Assembly: GCA_030035585.1 (NCBI GenBank)
Contig: CM057473.1
Span: forward strand, 5,506,501-5,570,500
From: Dugong dugon
Taxonomy: Eukaryota; Chordata; Mammalia; Sirenia; Dugongidae
DNA length: 64,000 nucleotides
Reading direction: 5' to 3'
Of this stretch, positions 42,840 through 54,224 are shown piece by piece. Position 1 is the stretch's first letter. Every line of letters starts with the position of its first letter. The position numbers were made by a program, and so were the translations under genes. The notes under the pieces are model-generated. The model saw only the letters and a list, made by a program, of their open reading frames with translations, was not told the origin of the DNA and did not search any database.

Positions 42840-43585
42840 CGTCATATTCTGTATTCAGTTTGCTCTTTGTTCATATGGATAATTTCGTGACTTTGCTGTA
42901 TTAGTTTAATGGTTAAACTGTTACTACCAAAGGGAGAAAATTGTGAATTAAAAGAAATCCCAATGATGTTAGGGTGGTATCTGCCTCCCACAGCAGGCTA
43001 AGAAAAGGCCATTGGCTTGAGCATTCTGAAATGACCATGTGAAGGAAGATGGAAAATACACTTTAAACTCTATTAAACATAAAAGATCACGAAAGATGAA
43101 TTTTATTACAAGGAGTTGTATTTCACATTCTGATTCACTTCGGAATCACCAAACCTGGCATCTTCAAAATGGACATGGAAGACAGAAGGCAGAGGAATTC
43201 ACTTCCTCAGGTAATCAAACCTCAGTAGAAACTGCAGTCACCAGAATAATACTCACATCTCCCAGAGTCTCTCACTTTGTGACCTCGTGGCCTTTCATTG
43301 AATTAGCTGCTCATGCTAAGTAATCGTCTTTGTCGTTAAGTAACACTTTAAGAACATCTCCACAATTAACATAAAAATGAGTTTCCAATGTCCATTTCTT
43401 ATAATAGCCTTCAATGCACGTTACGGGGCAACATCAAAGATAATGTAGTAGAAAACATTTGTTCAAGCTGGCCAAACAATGCTCTCTGAAAAGTATGACT
43501 TTATTCAAGGATATAATCTGGACTATCTAGATCAATGTAGAATTTTATGCCTTTAGGGAAATTCTCTATCAAGCTAGATTTTAAA
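42840..43585. other. Unassigned sequence
   Basis: No gene. Possibly old DNA-transposon material near 43090-43320. Confidence 0.3.
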
Positions 43586-43589
43586 ATCA

Positions 43590-43832
43590 ACCTACAGTAA
43601 AATTAGACAGTTATATATATTTTGGAACACGATAACTGTGTAACCACCATCACAATCAGGATATAAAACAGTTCCCTCACCCCAAGAAACTTTCTTGTGC
43701 TACCTCTTTGCAGTCATACCTTCTTCCCGGCTAATGCTCAGAAACCATTAATCTGTTCTACATTATTATACTTTTGTCTTTTTGAGAATGTCATACAACT
43801 GGAATTATACAGCATGCAGTCTTTTGAAAAGG
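43590..43832. repeat. Old L1-derived sequence
   Basis: ACTGTGTAACCACCATCACAATC ... CAGTTCCCTCACCCCAAG ... GAATGTCATACAACTGG follows a common old L1 order. Cut by the SINE at 43833. Confidence 0.65.
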
Positions 43833-44057
43833 AGTCTCTGGGTTCCAACAATGGCTAATCACTTGGCTATGAACCAAAAGGTTGGCAGTTCAATCCACCC
43901 AAAGGTGCCTCGGAAGAGTGACCTGGCAAGCAACCTCCCAAAGATCACAGCCGCGAAAAATGCTACGGAGTGCAGTTCTACTCTGAAACATATGAGGTCA
44001 CCATGAGTTGAAAACAACTAGACCACAGCTGGTTTGGGTTTTTCTTTTTGATTATTG
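43833..44057 (+). mobile_element. AfroSINE, long variant
   Basis: Sense copy with perfect 11-bp TSD TTTTGAAAAGG at 43822-43832 and 44058-44068. Confidence 0.92.
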
Positions 44058-44349
44058 TTTTGAAAAGGCTTCTTTGGGTTTATCCTGTCTAGATTTTGCT
44101 GACCTTCTTGAATCTGTCTTTGGTTAGAACAGGCGAAGAATAGGATTCCTTCTAGAATCCTTGGTGTGGCTGAACCTCCAGTTTCTCTAGCAACTGAAAA
44201 AAGGAGAAGTTTGGGGATGGGGAATCTTGCAGATTTTGAATATGTATCTTATTGACTTTGATGAATATCTAAAATATGTGAATTTTATTTTACAATAACA
44301 AGGATTTTGGGGTTCTCAGATCAGAGTGTATATGAGAATTCTAGCAAAG

Positions 44350-44495
44350 CTTTTTATGAATGCATGTTTCAGGGTCCTGCTTCTGGAGATTCTGGTTCAG
44401 TAGTCCGGGGTGCAGCCTATTCAGCTGCATTTTAAACCAGTGCCAAATGATTCAGAAGCAGGTGGTCTCAGAATCACCTTTTGAGAAACACTGAT
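44350..44495 (+). repeat. MER5A-like hAT relic
   Basis: TCTGGAGATTCTGGTTCAG ... GCAGCCTATTCAGCTGC ... TCTCAGAATCACCTTTTGAG. Confidence 0.5.
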
Positions 44496-44499
44496 CAAA

Positions 44500-45555
44500 C
44501 TACAGAAATTGACACGTTCGGTGCATTTTTCTAGTGTCACTAAATTGAGTGTCGTTTCAAAAGCCTGAAAGAATAGATTTTAAAGGCAACCTGAACAAAG
44601 TGACGAGCAAAATAAAAGCTGGCACTGGAGGGACAAGTGCAAGACAGGGTCAGAGTAAGGATGGAGAAATCTTGGCTCAGAAAAGCAGGGCAGAAACCTA
44701 ACGAGTCATACACAAGGGATGAATCAGCAATGAGCTGTATAATTAAAAAAGAGCCAGATACAAATGTGAGTTAATGGAAGTATGACACGTAGGAAGTGAT
44801 AATTAATCCTTCTGCTATATAGCACTATACAAACCCTTATTAGGATACGGGTTCTGTTTTATCATCTGAATTTTATTAAGAATGTAGGAAATTGAGAAAG
44901 AGTCTAGAGAAAAGTGTTAGAAATTATAAAAGAGGAAGAAAATGAACCTCATAAGAAAAGAGTAAAGGAATTAGGATTGTGATTTCCTGTTGTAGAGAAA
45001 AAGAATCTATTCTTTTTCTATGGATTCATTCATTATGAAAAATAAGAAAACAGAAAGAACATAAATATTATCCACTGCTCGGGGTAGTTAAATAACATTT
45101 GAAAACATATTTGAAACATAACTTTGATATAACTGTATCATATTTCTTCACATAAATATTTTATCTGTTTAATTTCCGTCCTTAGATATTTAGAATGGAT
45201 GTTTTCAATCACTCACCACAACCAATAACGTTTTAATAAAGACTTCTAAATAACCACTATTCCTCTCTTTGATTATTTCCCTGTCTTAGGTTCCAATTAG
45301 AGCCAGGATACTAAATCAAAAGAAAAAAACATTTTTAAGGCTCAGGATACCTATTATGTCCCCAGTGCCAGCACACTGTGATTAGAATAAACTCTCATTC
45401 CTAACTCTGGATTAAGGACTCTGGGAGGCTTTCCTTTTGCTCTTCCTCAGTAACCCTGTTTTATAACACTTATGGGTAACTAAAAATTATCTTTTATAAT
45501 TATTAGTTAACTTTAAATATGATCACAATATTAAATGGGCATTTCAAAATTAACT
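44500..45555. other. Gene-free AT-rich sequence
   Basis: No SINE, RTE or gene. Parts may be ancient LINE but none is named. Confidence 0.35.
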
Positions 45556-45559
45556 TGTA

Positions 45560-45800
45560 CTAAAAACATATAGCAAAAAGAAAAAAAGGCAGTCTTCTGA
45601 TCTATGCCTTCCCACCTTCCATTTCTTCTACCCAGAGACAACCACCTTCAAGTATTTCAGACATTTCTTTTCATATTTAACTGTTTCTGTATAATAATTT
45701 TATGCTGCATTTTTTGGTTTCTTAATGTTACACATAACTTAGTGAATTCTTATTATGTGAGATGAGGATTTAGCTCTTTTATACGTCCTTCAGCCAAGAC
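45560..45800. repeat. Old L1-derived sequence
   Basis: CTTCTACCCAGAGACAACCACC ... TCAGACATTTCTTTTCATA resembles old L1. Confidence 0.45.
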
Positions 45801-45899
45801 ATACATACTTCCTCTCTCCAACCTTCCCATATGGGTATATTACAGTGGTATTTACATTAGTATGACTATTCAAACAAATGTGTACCCTAAATCCCATAT

Positions 45900-46985
45900 T
45901 GCTGTTGTTGTTAGGTGTCGTCGAGTCGGTTCTAACTCATTGTGATCCTATGTACAACAGAACAAAACACTGTCCAGTCCTGTGCCATCCTCACAATCAT
46001 TGTTATGCTTGAGCCCGTTGTTGCAGCTGCTGTGTCAACCCATCTCATTGAGGGTCTTCCTCTTTTTCACTGAGCCTCTACTTTACCAAGCATGATGTCC
46101 TGCTCCAGGGACTGATCCTTCCTGATAAAGTGTCCAAAGTATACGAGACGTAGTCGCTCACCATCCTTGCTTCTAAGGAGCATTCTGGCTGTACTTCTAT
46201 CAAGACAGATTTGTTTGTTCTTTTGGCAGTCCATGGTATATTCAATATTCTTCGCCAGCACCATAATTCAAAGGTGTTCTTCTTCAGTCTTCCTTATTCA
46301 TCGACCAGCTTTCACATGCATACGAGGCGACTGAAAACATCAGGACTTGGGTCAGGCGCACTTTAGTCTTCAAGGTGATGTCTTTACTTTTCAACACTTT
46401 AAAGAGGTCTTTTGCAGCAGAGTTGCCCAATGCAGTGAGTCTTTTGATTTCTTAACTGCTGCTTGCATGGGTGTTGATTGTGGATCCAAGTAAAATGAAA
46501 TCCTTGATAACTTCAATCTTTTCTCCGTTTATCATGATGTTGCTTATTGGTCCATTTGTGAGGATTTTTGTTGTCTTTATGTTGTGGTGTAATCCATACT
46601 GCAGACTGTGGTCTTTGATCTTCAGCAACAAATAAGTGCTTCAAGTCATCTTCACTTTCAGCAAGCAAGATTGTGTCATCCACATATTGTAAATTGTTAA
46701 TGAGTCTTCCTCCAATCCTGATGCCCTGTTCTTCATATAGTCCAGCTTCTTGGATTATTTGCTCAGCATACGGATTCGGTAGGTATGGTGAAAGGATACA
46801 ACCCTGACGCACACATTTCCTGACTTTAAGCCACGCAGTATCCTTTTGTTCTGTTCGAACAACTGCCTCTTGATCTATGTATAGGTTCCTCGTGAGCACA
46901 ATTAAGTGTTCTGGAATTCCCATTCTTCACAATGTTACCCATAATTTGTTATGATCCCCACAGTTGAGTGCCTTTGGAATTGCAT
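45900..46985 (-). mobile_element. RTE (BovB-like) LINE, longest copy, with RT catalytic region
   Basis: About 1.1 kb in antisense, from the 3' tail (GTTGTTGTTAGGTGTCGTCG) well into the reverse transcriptase. An open stretch of 136 codons (46513-46923) contains QGCILSPYL (RT motif B' region) and LQYVDDTILLAESEDDLKHL, where the catalytic Y-x-D-D reads YVDD instead of the YADD of the 2885 copy. The C-terminal half is out of frame, so the copy is dead. It is 5'-truncated near 46985; no endonuclease domain is present. Confidence 0.9.
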
Positions 46986-47229
46986 CTCCTTTCCAGGAAT
47001 CAATAACTGCTTACATTTTCCATGAAAAATCTCTCTCCAAACTCTTTGTAAAATTCTTCGCAATATGGTTGCACACATCAGAAAATCCGCCAGTTCCATC
47101 TTCCTGCTAGAAATATTCCTCTTGCAGCTCTCTGCCCTTTTGCTCCCTGGGCAGTCTGAACTGTTGCCCTCTAGACTATCTGCGGAACTGAAATGCCTTT
47201 TGCTTCTCTCTTTCTCACATCCCTATTGC

Positions 47230-47500
47230 CTGGCTTCTGTATTTGAATTTCTTGGTTTTTGGTGGAGCTCCTCTTCCAACAGTATCCTGAGCTAGGGCCT
47301 CTTCAGGTAAACTTTCTGAGATCCTGTGTGCCTGAAAAGATGTTTTATTTTGCCCTGACAGTTATAGCTTGCTGGTGGTCTAGGTTGGAAGTAGTTGTTT
47401 TTCATTTTATTGAAAACAATGCTTTATTGTCTTCTGGCCTTCCTTGTTGCTTTTGAGAAATCCAATACCACACTGACCTCAAGTCTTCTCTATGTTATAA
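47230..47500. repeat. Old L1-derived sequence
   Basis: GCTCCTCTTCCAACAGTATCC ... CTGAAAAGATGTTTTATTTTG ... GCTTTTGAGAAATCCAATACC matches an old L1 region. Confidence 0.5.
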
Positions 47501-47619
47501 GGACCAATACATTCAATTCAATTCAGTTCTCAACTTCTGTTCTGGCGTCAGCTGCACCTGCAGCACTTCTTCCTCTCACCTAACCGCTGGAGCAAGGTCG
47601 GACTTCACAGGTCAAAGAG

Positions 47620-48485
47620 GCCCAGTCCTCCAGACAGCTAAGTCGGCCCGCGACTTCAGATCTTGGGAGTCCCTATGACATTCTCACTTTTGACTGTTGT
47701 TGTTGTTGTTAGATGCTGTCAAGTCAGTTCTAATTCATAGAGACCCCATCTGACAGAGTAGAACTGCCCCATAGGGTTTCCTAGGCTGTGATCTTTAGGG
47801 AGTAGGTTGCTACATTTTTCTCCTGTGGAGCTGCTAGGTGGATTGAACCGCCAGCCTTTCAGATAGCAGCCAAGCACTTAGTTGGCTACAAATTCGGGGG
47901 CACCCTCTAATCCCTAGATATCTGCTGTAAGCTCAGGGATCTCTACTGCCCCATCTCACTTCTGACCTGCTTCCACGACTCCTTCAGGTTTAATAATTTG
48001 CTAGAACAGCTCAAAACTCATCAAAAGTGCTATGCTGACAATTACAGTTTAATTATAAAGGATACAAATCAGGATCAGCATAAAGAAGAGATGCATAGGG
48101 CAAGGTCTGGGAAAGTTCCCAGTGTGCAGCTTCCAATGTGAAGTGTCTCAAAGGGTGTGCATCACTTTCCCAAGAACAGATGTCTTTTTGCCAACTAGGA
48201 AGTCATGAGGATTCAGAGTTCAGAGCTATTATTAGGGATCTAACTATGTAATTCAAGCTCCAGATCGTCTCCTCTGAGGCTGGTTGATAATAGAAGGTTA
48301 AAAAGAGGAGGTTGGTTATGAGGTCAATCAAGAGGTGGACATCACAGGGCGGCTAGAAACCCTCAGCTGTGGTCTGGAGTCCTCATCAAAGACACTTGAA
48401 TCATTGAGGAAAATCCAAGGGTTTTGAGGGTATCTCTCAGGAACCAAATTCTTTGGGTAAAATTACATTCTTTACCCCATATATG
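47620..48485 (-). repeat. Old LTR-like (ERVL-type) repeat, interrupted by a SINE
   Basis: TTTGCTAGAACAGCTCAAAAC ... GATGCATAGGGCAAGGTCTGG ... GAGGTCAATCAAGAGG ... AAATCCAAGGGTTTTGAGG follows a known old LTR in antisense. Subfamily not assigned. Confidence 0.55.
47696..47880 (-). mobile_element. AfroSINE with RTE-like tail
   Basis: Antisense. Its tail reads GTTGTTGTTGTTAGATGCTG, an RTE-type terminus, followed by ordinary SINE body (GACAGAGTAGAACTGCC ... GATAGCAGCCAAGC). Suggests SINE/LINE tail exchange. Confidence 0.85.
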
Positions 48486-48800
48486 TGTAATTTTTTTTTG
48501 CCTTTGTGAAAGCTTTTAGGATTCTTTTCATATAGGTCCTGGCTTAAAAATAGTTTTTTTTGAATCAGTTTTAGCCCTAGATCTTCAAGGATAGGCTTCA
48601 GTGATTTTTCTTCTAGAATATCTCATTTAGGAATATAGTTGTGTTTTCTTTTAGTAACTGCATGTTTTGAATCTCAATCAAGTTTTAAAAAAATGTTGTG
48701 CCTCTTAAAAGATTCTCGCCTCCTCATGGCCTATATCACAGCTCAACTGAAGGGAAGAAAAAAAACCAAAAAAGAGTACAATTACGAACAGGTGAGAAGG
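48486..48800. repeat. Old L1-like sequence
   Basis: T-rich, with ATATAGGTCCTGGCTTAAAAATAG; diverged. No gene. Confidence 0.35.
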
Positions 48801-50295
48801 TAACGACCTTTCCTTTAAATTGACTGGTTGGCTGAGCTAAACTTTGTTTTGACAGTCAATAAAATGGTGAGGCCAACCCTCAGGGCAATACGACATATGG
48901 GTTAAACACTATTTCATGAAAAGGGAGTAGCAATAACTATTTTTCACTGACTGTTTATAAGAGGCAGGTTTGGGCAGGAGAGCAAAGAAGAAATAAGTGA
49001 TAGAGTTGAGGAAGATCATATCCACACACTTTTGGAAATATTATTTCTTGTAACTCTACAATTTCTGTTAGTAATTACTCATCCACTTCATCTTGACAGC
49101 CACTATTTTAATGTATTTTATCACAATATGATTTTTGTTAGTGAATATTATTTTTATGTTAAAATAACCATTGGCTCTACTTTGAAAATAAAATGACTTT
49201 TCTTTCTATTGCATTTGTTCATTTATGGGTAGCTATTTCTACTTTCTTTCTAAGATTTTTTTTTTTTTTTTGTAATAGCACAACAATTTATCTAGAATAT
49301 TCCACTTCTAGTTGCACAACAATTCTAGAGTATTTCACTGACTGTACCAGCACTTTGGTGCCTCTCAATATTAAAACAAATAGAAAAGTAGGACATTGGA
49401 ACCAGGGTGGGATTTACATGGGATTCAAAATTCGGAACCAGAGGCCCACTGAATAGATACGTTTATTATTATTATTATTTTAACCACTTTCCTGGTAGTG
49501 TGATGAGTAAAATTAAAGTGTAGCTAGGCTCCATTTTCAAATGTGCCTCTTGAGCAGCACCTTGGTGGCAGTGCTTGGGCTTTCCCTTCAATTCAGAGAA
49601 CAGCGACTAGTAAATTTAATATCATCCTTATTGCGCAAAGGTACTCATTAAAACGCCTGTACATCCTGAAAAACAAGTGAAGCTATTTGTTATCTGAATG
49701 CTTTCTGCGAGAAACAGTGTCCCATGGCATTAGGTTAACAATGTCAGTTAATGTGGGCTGCCTTGGCTGGGATCTGGCAGCATCCTGAGCAATATGTGAG
49801 AGCAATCGCTACAGTTGGACATGGTCCTACTGGTCATTCAGCTTCCTGGAATGAGTACAGCTGCGCGTTCGCTTCCAAAGCCCTGTGTCGGGAAAGGCAG
49901 ATCCACCCTAAACAAATGAGTTTATTCAGAAACTCCCCTTGCCGGGGAAGGGTCATCTACTTGCAGATTTTCAGAGGGACGATGGGGTTTTATTAGAAGG
50001 AAAGTAATGTTGAGTATATTTGAGTAAGGTAGAACACAGCCTAGTTCCAGAGCCTTAAACTGGGAACGTAAAAATGAAAGATTTTCACTTCTTATTACAG
50101 ATTATAGATTGAGTTGGGTTTAGGGAAGAAGTACTTAACCTGAAAGCATGTTTAAGTATCTTTAATAAGCACAAAGCTATTTCTAATGTAAGAGGTCAAC
50201 AGATTAATGAGATTATCATTTTTAAAAAATTGGTTGATAGAATAATGAGGTGGATGGAGCGTTCAATTGCTGCAGCCCACCCACTGCTAGGCAGA
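48801..50295. other. Unassigned 1.5-kb block upstream of the KRTAP20-type relic
   Basis: Free of recent SINE, RTE or LTR insertions. Contains a T-run at 49258 and (ATT)n at 49465-49482. No gene identified; 49740-50000 is less AT-rich than its surroundings. Confidence 0.4.
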
Positions 50296-50301
50296 TATAA
50301 A
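50296..50301 (+). promoter_or_regulatory. TATA box of the KRTAP20-type pseudogene
   Basis: TATAAA, 80 bp before the relic ATG. Intact although the coding region is destroyed. Confidence 0.7.
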
Positions 50302-50375
50302 TGGTCCTATAGAGACTGTGATAATCTAACTTTGCTTGCTCCTGGATATCAGGGGCCATCCTTAGTTCCAATATA

Positions 50376-50607
50376 ATGTGTTACAACAATTACTACTCCG
50401 GCTGGTAACACTCAGGCTTTTCTGGACTCTGTGAGTCTGGATATGGTGGCTTTGGGGGTCTGGGGTACAGCTGTGGCTGTGGCTGTGTTTATGGTTATGA
50501 TTATGGATGCAGAAACTTCTGATAACTTGGATAAGGCCGTGGATGTGCCTCCTTTTGGCTGGGGATATAGAAGCCCAAGTGGCAGATATTGGACATATGG
50601 ACTCTAC
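50376..50607 (+). pseudogene. High glycine-tyrosine KRTAP pseudogene (KRTAP20/19/6 type)
   Basis: Begins MCYNNYYSGW, typical of KRTAP6/19/20 N-termini. It then hits TAA at codon 11 (50406). The same frame continues with family sequence HSGFSGLCESGYGGFGGLGY and SCGCGCVYGYDYGC, to TGA at codon 49 (50520) and TAA right after. The end of the protein is in the next frame, FGWGYRSPSGRYWTYGLY, recalling the GRYWSYGFY terminus of KRTAP20 proteins. The usual stop there is lost, and the frame runs on to 50655. With two or more stops, a frameshift and stop loss, it is an old pseudogene. Gly/Tyr/Cys content and GRYW favour KRTAP20, but 19, 6 or 21 cannot be excluded. Its place beyond KRTAP8 fits the human order. 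Confidence 0.85.
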
Positions 50608-50800
50608 AGAGTGGAGCCCTTTTTACAGGAAGCTTTTCCACCTTCATCCCCATGACCTGTTAGCCCATCTGCTTTCTCAGCTTACACCTAGCCACCAGTT
50701 TCTATATTATTTTTTGGTAACAAATTTCTCTGTTCTTTGTTATACTCGGGAATCCAAACGCAAGTGTTGAATTGACTTTACTTCAAAGTTGTTTGATTGG

Positions 50801-50806
50801 AATAAA
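50801..50806 (+). promoter_or_regulatory. Poly(A) signal of the KRTAP20-type pseudogene
   Basis: AATAAA about 190 nt after the relic C-terminus, at a sensible distance for a KRTAP 3' UTR. Confidence 0.5.
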
Positions 50807-50809
50807 TTT

Positions 50810-52060
50810 TACTGAAGTTCTTAAGATATTCCCCATTGAAGGGTTCATTTTCCTCTTACTGTAATGCTCTGCTTGGATGACATAGCTTAGAGTCCACTGT
50901 AGTACAAATTGGGTATCATTTTTCTGTGCTGATTTTTCTAATAAGTACATTTCACTGGCATAGCAATTATTGATTCTACCTGCTGATTTTTTGGGGTCTA
51001 TTTTGTTGTATTGTTTTTGTTATATAATGTATGTACGTATTTCATTTGTTCTGGGTTTATCTCTGAGTGCTGGGACCCAAAACAGGTAATCTGTAAGGTT
51101 TACTTACTTCTTTTCTGGATTTGACCTATGTTTGATTTGTTTATGGTTTTGAATTTTCCAAGGTTCTTATTTGGGCAGAGTTTACTCTGTTAGGAAAAGC
51201 TGGTTAAGTTTATGCTGAGTCTTTGGCCTTTTCTCTAGGGATTGTGACTTCTCAGGGTCCTCTCAGTTTGATCATTGGCTGACATGTTAGAATGTTTGTG
51301 GACTCGTATGGTCTCAAAAATATCTAATGAGGAGTATTTCTGTTCCCTGAGATAAAGTAACACTCTTTCTTTGGACATAAAACTTGAATATTGGTTAAGA
51401 AATTCTCCAGAGGACAGAAAAAAAATCTATTGTTTACAATAGAATATTCTTGATATTCAGGTCATATCAATGGTAACAGATTGATGTTTTTAATCATTAG
51501 CCTTCTGATTTTTAAACTTATTTCCAGGGTTGAGTACTTAGAGGAAAGAATGAATAACATACACCGAATTCTCTTAAAATGTAGCATCAAGTGGGTGTAG
51601 ATGTCTGCCTGCTAACTGATCGTTTTTCAGATTCTGTTTTCTAACTTGGTGCTGAGCTTTTATAGATTACGTAATTGATGAAGGGCAGACCTGTGTGCAT
51701 TCAGAGGGAAGGACTGTATTTATTATAGAAAGGTCCTTTGATTAGTCCCGTTGATTTTTTGGTGGAAGGGACAATATTATGTCTCATGTTTTTGTTATTC
51801 ATGTTAATTTTCATGAGGAAACCACAATACATGACAATTTTTATGTTATTGCATTGCTTTGTCAAGATGTTGATATGTATTATGCTTTATTAATCAATGA
51901 CTCAAATGTATTCACTACCAGTTACTTGCCAGATGCTGTAGGCAAATACAGAAACGCGATTTTGCCCTTGTTCCCCAGAGTTTCTGACCTAGTTGGGAGG
52001 AGAGACAAACACCCATTAAAATTCTGGTGAGAAATAAACAATTGTGCATTACTAAATACT
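50810..52060. other. Gene-free AT-rich sequence
   Basis: No KRTAP relic beyond this point. 51880-52030 looks like an ancient LINE fragment. Nothing else seen. Confidence 0.4.
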
Positions 52061-52529
52061 TATCTGTAATCTGGACTACGCGTCCATTGGAAGCCACACC
52101 AGTTGTATTTTCTGAACCTCTTCCTCTTCAACAGTTGCCTATTTCAGGCCAGAAGCACACTCAATTATCTTTCTTTCTTAAGCAAACACAGAATATAGTA
52201 TCCCTCTCAAGTAGCTATCTCGTCTTCAGCTTTCTTCAGAGCCACAGTTCTTGAACTGGCAGTCCACATCCCATGTCACTCCTTCCTCACTGTCCACTCA
52301 CTCTTTGGTTTACAGCAATTGGTTCACCCTCTAAAACTCTCCTGACATGCATGTCTGTAGGATCATCAATGAAATTCCAGTTTATCAAATTCATCAGGTA
52401 GATTTCAGACCTCATCTTACTTTTTCTCTCTGAGACATATGATAACAATGATTGAAACATTCTATTTCCTAGGGGTCTGTGAACCCAATGGTCTTCATTT
52501 TCTTTTCCTCACTTACTCCCTGTCTGGGT
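52061..52529. other. Unassigned sequence, possible ancient LINE
   Basis: Repeat-like phrasing (CAGTCCACATCCCATGTC) but no confident family. No gene. Confidence 0.3.
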
Positions 52530-52890
52530 CAGCACAGTTCATCTGTGGTAACAAACACACCCACATTTCAGTGACTTCTCCCAACAAAAGTTTTATCACT
52601 TACTCATGTTACATGTCCATGATGGGTGGTCAGGGCATACTGCTCAAAAGTTAACTTAGGAACTCAGTCCGACCGAGGCTTCACTATTTCATGGCTACAT
52701 TATCTGCATTTAGATGAATGGTCTCCATTTTCAGCAGCAGGGAAAGAGAGAGACTGGAGAGTCACTGACTTTGTTTGGAAGCCATGAACATCTCTTGACC
52801 TCGTATTTATTGGTCAGAACTAGTCAAAGGGCCCTTCCCAAACACAAGGCAGCTGAGAAGGGTTGTGTTTTGTGGGCCTAGAATGAGAGA
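52530..52890. repeat. Ancient interspersed repeat, unassigned
   Basis: TTACATGTCCATGATGGGTGG ... CAGCAGGGAAAGAGAGAGACTGG ... GGTCAGAACTAGTCAAAGGGCC matches a widespread mammalian repeat that I cannot name with confidence. Confidence 0.5.
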
Positions 52891-53245
52891 ATAGGATACA
52901 GGGGTGAACACTAATAATATCTCTTCCAGCGAATAAAAGACTTTTGAAAAATTATGCACCTCTTCATATAACTTTCTTCCACTGGGTGACTTTGAACAAT
53001 TTGTGCCACCTAGAGACCTTTAAGTTGATAACTAAAATGCTTCACCAATATTTAAATAAATACAGTGAATAAATTTCTGGCATATTGTAAATATTGTTGC
53101 TTTACAATAATTGTTAAAATGCTTTTTTCAGTCTAGAAATAAAATTTAAGTACAGTAATTTCCTATTTACCATCATCCATTAAAAATCCCTAACCAGACC
53201 TATTTCCTTCTTGGGCTCATCTTTACACTGCCCTATTCCCACAGA

Positions 53246-53413
53246 GGAAACCCTGGTGGTGTAGTGAGTAAGAGCTATGGCTGCTAACCAAAAGGTTGAC
53301 AGTTTGAATCCACCAGGCGCTCCTTGGAAACCCTATGGGGCAGTTCTGCTCTGTCCTTTAGGGTCACTATGAGTCGGAATCAACTCAATGGCAACACATG
53401 TGATTGTTTTTTT
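53246..53413 (+). mobile_element. AfroSINE, complete
   Basis: Sense short variant with perfect 12-bp TSD TATTCCCACAGA at 53234-53245 and 53414-53425. Confidence 0.93.
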
Positions 53414-53429
53414 TATTCCCACAGAATAT

Positions 53430-54060
53430 TTTACTAATGAAATATATTTTAATGATAGCAAGTGTTTTAATATCCACCCTATCATGCATATCCTCAACAA
53501 AATTATTTATATAAATATAAAATTAGAGATTTTAAATTTATTTTTGCATTTAATTTTGTTTATAAATTTTATTTCCTGTCAACACAAAGCTATGTCTTAA
53601 AATTATCCTTCTTAAGCTATCATTAAAATTATTACTATACTTCACTGATTCTCGGTACATATATTTTCACACTTAAGCATTTTTAAATTGGAACGCATTT
53701 TGCGATTGATATGTGTCCTAACAGCATTTTTTAATGGTGTATAAAATGAAGGTGTGTCACATATTTGATGGAAGCTTAGATTTGATGAAATAGTGTATTA
53801 GTGCATCATTGATCAGGATATCATAAATATATTACAAATTTGATAAAGTTAGTAAAAATAAAAATATTAGAAATACATATCTTGATGATAGAATCTTTTC
53901 TTTAAAATACACTTGTTTGTGTATTCTTGAATGACTTTATTCTTTGCTGGAATGAAATAGATTTCAGCATCAATTCATTTCCTTTTTTTAATTCTTTAGA
54001 TAAAAACAAAGAGCTCTGGTAACACAATTAAGCAGACAAAAGGAAGAAGTCTTATTTTAG
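53430..54060. other. Very AT-rich gene-free sequence
   Basis: No gene. The open frame at 53388 starts inside the SINE tail and is AT-driven. Confidence 0.4.
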
Positions 54061-54067
54061 CAATAAA

Positions 54068-54222
54068 AAAACCAAACCCTTTGCCATCGAGTTGATTCCA
54101 ACTCATAGTGGCCCTGTAGGACAGAGCAGAACTGCCCCAGGGTTTCCAAGGAGCAGCTGGTGGATTCTGACTGCCACCCTTTGGGTTAGCAGCTGAGCTC
54201 TTAACCACTGCACCACCACTAG
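54068..54222 (-). mobile_element. AfroSINE
   Basis: Antisense short variant, CCATCGAGTTGATTCCAACTC ... CTTAACCACTGCACCACC. Confidence 0.9.
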
Positions 54223-54224
54223 AT

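Noticed and set aside
48801..49060. Another KRTAP promoter (TTATAAG with following short 5' UTR)
   Set aside because: No glycine-tyrosine or cysteine-rich frame follows in the next 300 bp on any frame.
50431..50655. 74-codon open frame with a hydrophobic stretch, possibly a membrane protein
   Set aside because: It overlaps the KRTAP20-type relic. The hydrophobic part is Gly/Tyr codons read out of frame; only its last third is true family sequence.
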